From positions 533,720,082 to 533,784,081 of the forward strand of contig NC_066585.1 of assembly GCF_024323335.1 (NCBI RefSeq): 64,000 bases of DNA. The letters run 5' to 3'. Shown here in pieces: positions 56,381-64,000 of the stretch. Made by a program: the position numbers and the translations under genes. Position 1 is the stretch's first letter; every line of letters starts with the position of its first letter. This stretch comes from Lathyrus oleraceus (lineage: Eukaryota; Streptophyta; Magnoliopsida; Fabales; Fabaceae). The notes beneath the pieces are model-generated. The model saw only the letters and a list, made by a program, of their open reading frames with translations. It searched no databases and had not been told where the DNA came from.

Positions 56381-56986
56381 TATAGGAGTAAGAATAAGAG
56401 TGCAAATAGAAAAATATTATGATAATATTTAAATATTAAATATAATATATTCGAAAAGATTCTATTATTGTAATAATAGTTTAATAATTATAGTAAATAG
56501 GAAATATCTCCAAAAAGATTCACTTTTTATGAACATATTATAAGAAAAATGCGGTCTAATGACTTTGCCACGCGAATTTCACGATGCTAAAAAAAATATT
56601 CATGATATAATTTATACGTTAATGTCTATTTATAATATTAAAATAATGAAAGTCAATTTTTCATACAGGGTATTTGAATTTAATATAGGAGTAAGAATAA
56701 GAGTGGAAATAGAAAAATATTATGATAATATTTAAATATTAAATATAATATATTCGAAAAGATTCTATTATTGTAATAATAGTTTAATAATTATAATAAA
56801 TAGAAAATATCTTCAAAAAGATTCACTTTTTATAAACATATTATAAGAAAAATGCGGTCTAATGACTTTACCACGTGAATTTCACAATGCTAAAAAAAAA
56901 TATTTATGATATGATTTACACGTCAATGCCTATTTATAATATTAAAATAATGAACGTCAACTTTTCATTCAGGATATTTGAATTTT
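56381..56986. repeat. 303-bp tandem duplication
   Basis: The unit starting TATAGGAGTAAGAATAAGAG at 56381 is repeated from 56684 with only scattered differences, many of them C/T or G/A, and ends near 56986. Each copy contains TGCGGTCTAATGACTTT and CACG(C/T)GAATTTCAC. Short degraded pieces with 'TCACGTG' motifs follow to about 57170. Confidence 0.9.
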
Positions 56987-58862
56987 TTTTGAAAATGTTG
57001 TTTCAACATGATATTCACAAGGCCAATATCGTTAATGTTATGTCATGATATTCACGTGGCTAATGGAAAAGTTGACGGTTGGAATTAATTAAGGTGCAAG
57101 TGAATAAGTTGCGTCATGATATACATATGGCTAATGTCCTTTAATATTGTATCATAAATTTCACGTGCTTAAGGGCTAACCTAACCTTAATAGTAATAAA
57201 TTTTGTATTTCGCTGTTTACTATCCAAATTGATTTGTTCTCTCAAATATTTCAGAAGAGAAAAATTTGATTTTTTCTTCATCTTTCTCTCACCCTCAAAA
57301 CCAAAATGAGGACCACCTTCACCTATTTTCTCTCATCTCTCACCAAATTTTGTTTGATTTGGTTTGTTCATTCATATCATTCAAATATATTAATTTTTTA
57401 AGATTTATTGATTTGGACTTTATCATGGACCAAATATATTAATTATTTAATAAATTAAAAAAAATAAATCTTTTTTATAAATAAAACTAGAGAGAGTATT
57501 ATATAATTAATTTTAGCATGAAAGAGTTTTGTATTGAGGAACTCATTTTCCAGTCAATTATAAATATACCTATGACACAGTCTTGTTAAAAAAGTGTAGG
57601 AACTTCCAAATACTATTAATATTTATGCTCTTAATACTACTATGTTTTAAAATTTATTTGTTTTAATTAAGCAAATTAAGTTAATATTATTAGTAATTAC
57701 TATTCATTACTAATATCAATTTGTAAGGCACCAGTGGCATTAGCATGTTGAGTCTACCGACAGAAACTCAACTAACAGTTATATTTATTTAATTCCACTC
57801 TTTTTAATTAAATTAAGTCTTTTAAAAGAATCGTTTTTATTTAATTCCACTATTTTTAATTAAATTAACTCCAATCAAATCATTATTAGGCATAGGAATG
57901 GAGGAACAGATTTAAGGATTACAAATCTTCCCCTTATTCCAAATTGAATTAGGGGATAATAATTGATGTTTCATCTCTGTTACTAACAAAGATCATGTTT
58001 CTTTGCTTTGTCCTGTAATCATGTACTTTCTTTTAAATGTTTGTTTTTCTTCCATAGCAAAAGAAATTAATAATTAGACTAAATTCTCAGTTATTTTAAT
58101 GATAATTATAATATTTAATAATTTTATTTTATTTATATTTCTATTAAAAATAAATATTAATTTTAATAACCTTACTAATGTAAGATTAAGAATGAAATAT
58201 TAATATTAAAATTATTAAAAGATAAGAATAATAAAGTAAATTTAATATAGCGGGAGTGGGTGTGGGACAAGTATTACCATCTTTCATATTTAAAAATTAA
58301 ATCTTTTTGGAACTTACATTTGCATTCAATTAAATCAATTTTTTTTGTTAGAATCATACCAGAAAGCCATCTCTAATTGGATTTTAAAAAATTGTCATGA
58401 CTACTATCGTAATCATGAAAACAAAGAGAACATAAGAAAATTATGCACAAATTGTAGTATTCAGTAAAAATGGGCTTGATTGGGACCACTCTTGAAAAAC
58501 AAATAAATGAAAGCACTATCCTTTAAAATTTTGAATCATGTGTAACACAGACTAGTCTAATGTGTCACATCTTTAAAATTACCAAAGCACTCATTCATGT
58601 TAGAATAAATAGATTAAGAGATAGATAAATGACATTGATAAATTCTATTTGTTTTGAGTTGATCACATTTTGAAAAGAGAGTCATAATGATAAGTCTAAA
58701 GTCACTCCATTGAAACAACAAAGGTATAATGTAATCCTATTTTTAAGTTTCGCGCTTGATCCAAATTAGAGATTGTTGCCTTCCGTTAGATGTCATTGGA
58801 CGACCTCCCACATTTCAGATTGAAATGGCAGGAAATGCTCATAATCGCCTCGCATATGTAAG
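56987..58862. other. AT-rich intergenic DNA with a dispersed duplicated segment
   Basis: No gene is supported. The region 57736-58610 contains blocks that recur in the same order and orientation at 63316-63665 (for example GAGTCTACCGACAGAAACTC, CACTCTTGAAAA, CTAATGTGTCACATC). Confidence 0.55.
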
Positions 58863-59164
58863 TGTTAGAACATAAACGCGAATACAGATCAAAGTAAAGA
58901 GAAACACACAAAAGCTTTGTTCACGCAGTTCGGTCAAATTTTCTATGTCTGCGACTATAGAGTAGTTATAGTTCCTTTTATTTATGTATTGTGAATTGCA
59001 TAATTATCTGTACCCATAATTATCTCAACAATATGAGTTATTCTCTCACCAACCTATAGTTATCTCAAAAATCCATAATTATTTCAACCAGAGTTATACT
59101 CCCAACAATCCATAGTTATCTCAACAAGTCATAATTATCTCAACAATATGAGTCATATTCAACA
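58863..59164 (-). repeat. 3' LTR of a Tork-type copia element
   Basis: Read on the minus strand it begins TGTTGAATATGACTC (59164) directly after an AAGGTGAAGAT purine-rich stretch and ends TTCTAACA (58863). The interior has at least four copies of an ATAATTATCTCAACAATATG-like motif. Confidence 0.7.
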
Positions 59165-59249
59165 ATCTTCACCTTGACGAATATCAAACCCCTATAAAGA
59201 CTTCTTGCATACTGATTCGTCTTGGAAACTGAGGAGGTACACCTCCTGC

Positions 59250-60366
59250 TTAACATAGAGAAATATATAATAAGTTTAAACATTGTTTGAACTTGTCACT
59301 GGTGACTGACTTGGTCAACTTATCAGTTGCATTCTCTAAAGTGTGAACCTTCTGAAGTAATATATGTTCAGATGCCAACAACTCCCTGATCTTTGTGGAT
59401 CCTTGCATTAATATGCTTGGTCCTAGCATGATACACCTGATTGTTTGCCAAATACATAACATTCGGACTATCGCAATGCAATTGCACTCCACCTTCCTCA
59501 ACACCTAACTCTTTCACTAATACTGTAAGCCATAATGCTTCCTTGACAGCTTCAGCTACAACCATGTATTCTGCCTCAGTTGTAGACATAGCTACTATGA
59601 ATTGAACTTATGATTTCCAGCATATAGGTCCCCCCACAAGAGTAAAGACATACTATGTTATAGACCTCATATCATCCAGATCACTTGCATAGTTAAAATC
59701 CATCTATCTCAAAACTGATGGAAGACCTTGCTCTTTGTTGAACATGATACCATGATTTGTTGTACCCTTCAAGTACTTTAGGATCCACTTGACTTCTTCC
59801 CAATGATGCTTACCTAACTTGGATATGAACTTGCACACTTGACTAACTGCTTGTGCCAAATCCAATCTAGTACAAACCATAACATACATCAAACAAACAA
59901 CTGCACTGGAATAAGGAATTTTAGACATATCTTCAACCTCTGAGTCAGTCTTCGGACATTGTTCAAAAGAGAGCTTAAAACTATTTGCCAATGGAGTACT
60001 CACAGACTTTGCTTTGCTCATGTCAACTATGCTCAAAACACCTTTAACATAACTTTTCTGAGACAACCATAATTTATTAGCTCCTCGATCCCTATGAATT
60101 TCCATCCCAATAAGCTTTTTTACAGCATCCAGATCCTTCAGATCAAACTCCTTACCCAGCATGGTCTTCAACTCATTTACATCATGTAAATGGTTGGCAG
60201 CAATTAACATATCATCAACATAAAGTAATAGGAAAATGAAAGAGTCAACATCAAGGCTCCTCACATAAACACAACAATCATAATCACACCTTCTATAGTC
60301 AATCCGGAGCATATACGAATTAAAGCGCTTGCACCACTTCCCTAGAGACTGCTTCAAGCCATACAT
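59250..60366 (-). pseudogene. Tork-type copia RT-RNase H remnant
   Basis: The minus-strand frame 60366-59704 starts MYGLKQSLGKWCKRF and keeps an intact RT box LLYVDDMLIAAN and a KFISKLGKHHWEEVKWILKYLKGT segment. After stops and shifts RNase H continues as MSTTEAEYMVVAEAVKEALWL (59589) with DSPNVMYLANNQVYHARTKHI, and ends near 59250. The N-terminal half of RT and everything upstream is missing, so the element is 5' truncated. Confidence 0.85.
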
Positions 60367-60369
60367 GCA

Positions 60370-60912
60370 ATTTAAGAGGGGGTGAATTAGAATTGCTAAA
60401 TTTTTTTTTCCGCTAAGTTTCTTAACTTTTTAAAGTATCGGAAGTGATGATATAAATGTGACTTAGGAAGAAGGTAAAATTCAAAATTTAAAATGCATAA
60501 AGTAAAGAACAGACAAGGATTTATACTAGTTTCATTTACCAACTTAAAAGTACATTTAGTCCCTTTATTTTCTTAGAGGATTTTCCACTATGTTTAGATT
60601 CTTGCACACGTCTTCACCAGGACCATTTTATAACCTTCTAACACATACACACAAAGAAAAAACACTACTTTCTCTTTTACATATACTTATCACCAAACCT
60701 TGATGAATAAGTAACACGCACTTTTATAAATAATTTGAAGAAGTTTTTGTTGTTGGCTTAAATTCCAAGTTTACTCTTGAATTTATGATCTTCTCTTTCT
60801 TGTATCACAAGTCAAACTAATATTATTTGAGTGCTTATAATGTATGATTAAACCATTTGAAATATGTGAAAATATGCAAGGCTTTAAAAACTTGAAATAA
60901 GAATGAACACTT
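60370..60912. other. Spacer without recognised features
   Basis: Moderately AT-rich, with short random open frames only. Confidence 0.5.
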
Positions 60913-61545
60913 TGATGGGTCATCATGAGGGGGGAGCATTCATCTTGGATCAAACAGTCAATTAAAGGTTAAAGACTCACCCAAACAAGTGAGCGATACA
61001 CCACATATTCACCCAAAACCTTAAGATGATGGGTGTATGGATCATCTTACTTATAAAGTGTTCAACCTCCATTTTTCTAAGCAATGTGGGACTTAGAATT
61101 CAAACTTGTTTCTCAATAAAACTTACACTTATTTCTCAATAATCAACTCCTCAAGTGTGATGTCCATCCATTTCCCATCCCCCTATGGCCCCCCCCCTGT
61201 GATGCCCATCCATGATGCCCCCCCCCCCCCCCCCCCTCCTCAAGCGGAAGCTCTTTCATCCACATGCTTGTATTGCCGTTGACAGACACCCTTACTCGAA
61301 CCACGACTCTGATACCACTGATGGGTTATCAGGGGGAAGCATTCACATTGGGCCAAACACTCACCTAAAGGTCAAAGACTCACTCAAACAAGTGAGAGAG
61401 ACACCACATATTCACTCAAAACCTTAAGGTGATAGATGTATGGGTCCTCTTACTTATAAAGTGTTCAACCTCCACTTTTTTAAGTAATGTGGGACTTAGA
61501 ACTCACACTTGTTTCTCAATAACAACTCACACTTGTTTTTCAACA
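60913..61545 (-). mobile_element. TRIM element C
   Basis: Two diverged direct repeats (60913 to about 61145, and 61319 to about 61545) share TGATGGGT, CACCACATATTCAC, AAAACCTTAAG, AAAGTGTTCAACCTCCA and GTGGGACTTAGAA. The 170-bp interior has a minus-strand primer site (61317-61306, TGGTATCAGAGT) next to the right repeat, and a run of 19 C residues. There are no genes. The direct-repeat sequence relates to the right end of TRIM B. Confidence 0.75.
61218..61236. repeat. Poly(C) tract of 19
   Basis: An uninterrupted run of 19 C lies inside TRIM C, preceded by shorter C runs (CCCCCC near 61190). On the minus strand it is a G19 run near the purine-rich part of the element. Confidence 0.9.
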
Positions 61546-62660
61546 CAATTTACAAGAATGTTTAAATTTGTGTAAAAAATGATTATGAAAGAGGTAGTTT
61601 ATTTTTTGGTGCATAGAGCATTATATACATCCTAAGAAACCTCTATGAATAGATGTATAAGTTTGAAATGGTTTCATGAAGTCTTGCCTTGCTTTACAAA
61701 CTTATTGTTTGATAAAAAAAATTGGAATTTTACATGTGGTAATCAATTACCAAGAGGTTGTACTCGACCATCAGCCAACATTTCAAAAATTTTAATTTTG
61801 CAAACCGGTAATCAATTACCACTGATATTTTTGTGAAAAATACAATATTTTGTAGTTATGCTTCACTAGTTTTCGTGCATTATTTTTAAGAAGTCTATAG
61901 ATGAAGTTTAAGAGGATTTTTTTTAGCATCTAATGTGACATAAAATGAATTGCAATGTATACCTTTAACCTGAAGATCATTTTAATTCTTATGTGATTTC
62001 CAATGTTCATTCTTTATGACAACTTCATTTTTTATATACACTAGTCTTCGAACCTTTTTATCTTTTTCTTCTTTGATATGCATTTGTCATTTTTAAAACC
62101 AAGTCAAGTAGAAGAGACTTTCTTCACAATCTCTTTTTTTTATGAAGACAAATACCTTATTCTTGTGTTTTTGAAAATTGAAAATTTCCTCCTTAATTGT
62201 ATGACTCCCCCTTAATTGCTAAATGATGTAGTTTTTGCATCTTATAAATCTGCAATTTCGATTGAACCATAAAACACAACATAAACCTAACTTTTCTCCC
62301 CATTGTTGCTTGAGTTTGTCAACGTTAATTCTACTGAAATAACATATTCAATTGCATTTTCTTATAATCTTATATGGTAGAGCAATTCTGTTGGTTTATT
62401 CAATGATTCTAACACATATTTATGAACTACAATCTCTATTTAATATAATATTATTGACTATAGTATAAAGGTACATAGGAAGGATTTGTTTTGTCAATTT
62501 GCTATTCTAAAAACAATTTCAAGAATGTGAGCGAATTTTGGTAGTTAAAATTGATTCTGTGTAATCCTCATAACCTTTATTATAATTATATTTGAAGAAC
62601 GACCGTTGGGAATCTAATGAGTCATCTGCAAGTATCAAATTAAAAGTTTGGATTTTTTTT

Positions 62661-62774
62661 TTAGAATGATTAGATATAATAAATTTAATTGTATTTATAT
62701 TTATGATAATAGAGTTTTTAGAATGATTAGATATAATAAATTTAATTGTATTTATAGTTATGATAATAGACATA
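62661..62774. repeat. 57-bp tandem duplication
   Basis: TTAGAATGATTAGATATAAT opens both copies (62661 and 62718). The offset is 57 bp, a multiple of three, so an open frame reads through two 19-residue repeats. One base differs (ATATTTATG versus ATAGTTATG). Confidence 0.9.
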
Positions 62775-63315
62775 ATGTGAAATGTTGCAATGATAACAAA
62801 GTTGAAAAACTTAATAATGTTGAAGACCTTAAAGAAAGTGAAAATGACATTCTTGAGTGCTCAATAAAATAGGTAAACTTGATCAAAAATTAGTTAGAAT
62901 ATATATAATTAAAAAATTAATTACATTTTAAATATAAAATAATATTTTAATATGATTATCTACATAGTTGTTGACTTTGATATAATTATTTAAGTTGATT
63001 TTTTTATTTATTTTCTATTTTAAAATTCGAAGGATATTCTTATAATTTTGAAAGACTTTCACCTTAATGATCCTTAATGATCCAACATAGGAGTAATATT
63101 AGTCTAGTCATATTTATTTATTTTAATTAGGATAATATTAATTACTCTGTATTTTATTCATATTTTTTCATGTCTCAAAATTATTGTCCTTTTATTATAC
63201 CAATATAATATTTATTATTACTTATTCACTATTATATTTATATTTTTAAATTTTATTTTATTTAACTACTCTATTAACTATATTAGTCATTAATAAAAAT
63301 ATTTGCTCAAATACA

Positions 63316-63665
63316 TTAACATTTGCATGTTGACTTGAGTCTACCGACAGAAACTCTACTAGTGTTATTGTTTTTAACACTTGGAACAATATCTTGATTT
63401 TTCTATTAAGCTAGGTCTTGTCATTATACTCATTTAACTCCACATTTTTTGATTAAATTGACTCCAATAAAATCATTATCTCCATCATAATGATGAAAAC
63501 AAAGATAACATGTGAAAATTATTGAGAAATTTTAGTATTCAAGAAAAACAGGCTTAATTTGGTCCACTCTTGAAAAGCACATAACTTTACAACCCTGAAA
63601 ATCATGTGCAACACATACTAGCCTAATGTGTCACATCACATCTTCAAAAATCTAAAAGCACCAAT
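63316..63665. repeat. Second copy of a segment found at 57736-58610
   Basis: Shared landmarks in the same order are GAGTCTACCGACAGAAACTC, TTAACTCCA-like, AAAACAAAGA(G/T)AACAT, GTCCACTCTTGAAAA-like and CTAATGTGTCACATC. The left copy is longer by insertions. Confidence 0.7.
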
Positions 63666-64000
63666 TGAGGTCACAATGAACCAATCAAGAGATAATAAAC
63701 ACAAGCAAGTGATCAATTTCATTCAATAATAATCACTCAATTTTTTGAGGCTAAGAAAAATTACATTATTACTAATCCAATGAATACATCATCACTTCAT
63801 CAAGAATAAAAAATTTACACACATGTTGATATTCAATGAAGAACACAATACATATATAACTTGCTCAACAAGCTTCAATCAATGCCATAGCACCAAGTTA
63901 CAATCATTTGTCAAGCACTCTCTCTTTACTTATGAGGAATTTCACTCTTACTATGTATAGGTCATTATAGGACTGAATTGGAGTGCTCACATAATTTTCT

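Larger units (their letters stand above)
61546..64000. other. AT-rich intergenic DNA with small repeats
   Basis: No gene is supported. GGTAATCAATTACC occurs at about 61738 and 61807. A 57-bp exact-type tandem duplication is at 62661-62774. A segment matching 57736-58610 lies at 63316-63665. The last 300 bp have slightly higher complexity and could be the 3' flank of a gene outside the window, which cannot be tested here. Confidence 0.5.

Noticed and set aside
62648..62872. Open frame with two 19-residue repeats
   Set aside because: Explained by a 57-bp tandem duplication of AT-rich DNA. No family resemblance or start context.

Overview
This is nuclear DNA from a flowering plant, most likely an inverted-repeat-clade legume (Pisum/Vicia/Lathyrus/Trifolium/Medicago type). 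The base composition is AT-rich, coding sequence is split by a GT-AG intron, and there are copia and Athila retrotransposons, a roughly 5-kb LTR that I recognise as Ogre-type, a Sirevirus with an envelope-like third ORF, TRIMs, Stowaway MITEs and a CACTA end. No prokaryotic gene organisation, CRISPR array or operon is visible.

Layout. 461-5786 is an old, internally deleted Athila-like element (minus strand). 5840-10177 is a decayed copia element (plus). 11085-15937 is a decayed copia with two short LTRs (minus). 15960-16944 is a TRIM fragment joined to an internally collapsed copia that contains a 36-bp patch copied from its neighbour. 17993-19745 holds another copia fragment and one end of a CACTA transposon. 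19748-42300 is a truncated Sirevirus whose envelope-like ORF was hit twice: by a nearly pristine Athila-type element (21457-35087, target duplication ATAGT) and by an Ogre-type solo LTR (36591-41588, target duplication GATGC). 42305-46250 is an antisense copia remnant that itself carries a solo LTR (42456-43807). A GC-rich MITE follows at 46424-46757. The only apparently functional host gene is a two-exon DUF3741/DUF4378 (TRM-like) gene on the minus strand (47938-49975). The right third is gene-poor: two Stowaway MITEs, TRIM copies with different LTRs, a fragment of a THADA-like gene, a SINE-like head, a 303-bp tandem duplication, a Tork-type copia remnant and another TRIM.

The most interesting object is the young Athila element. 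After gag-pol it carries two tandem ORFs of nearly equal length that are diverged paralogues of each other. The first sits directly behind a good splice acceptor. The second has its own promoter-like region: four TGACG-type palindromes followed by a TATA box, at exactly the spacing seen in the element's own U3 promoter. The two LTRs differ by one substitution and three one-base homopolymer differences, and the element's three frameshifts also lie in short homopolymers, so its breaks may be consensus errors rather than real mutations.

Family names come from recognised motifs and structure, not from database searches. Boundaries given without a target duplication are approximate.
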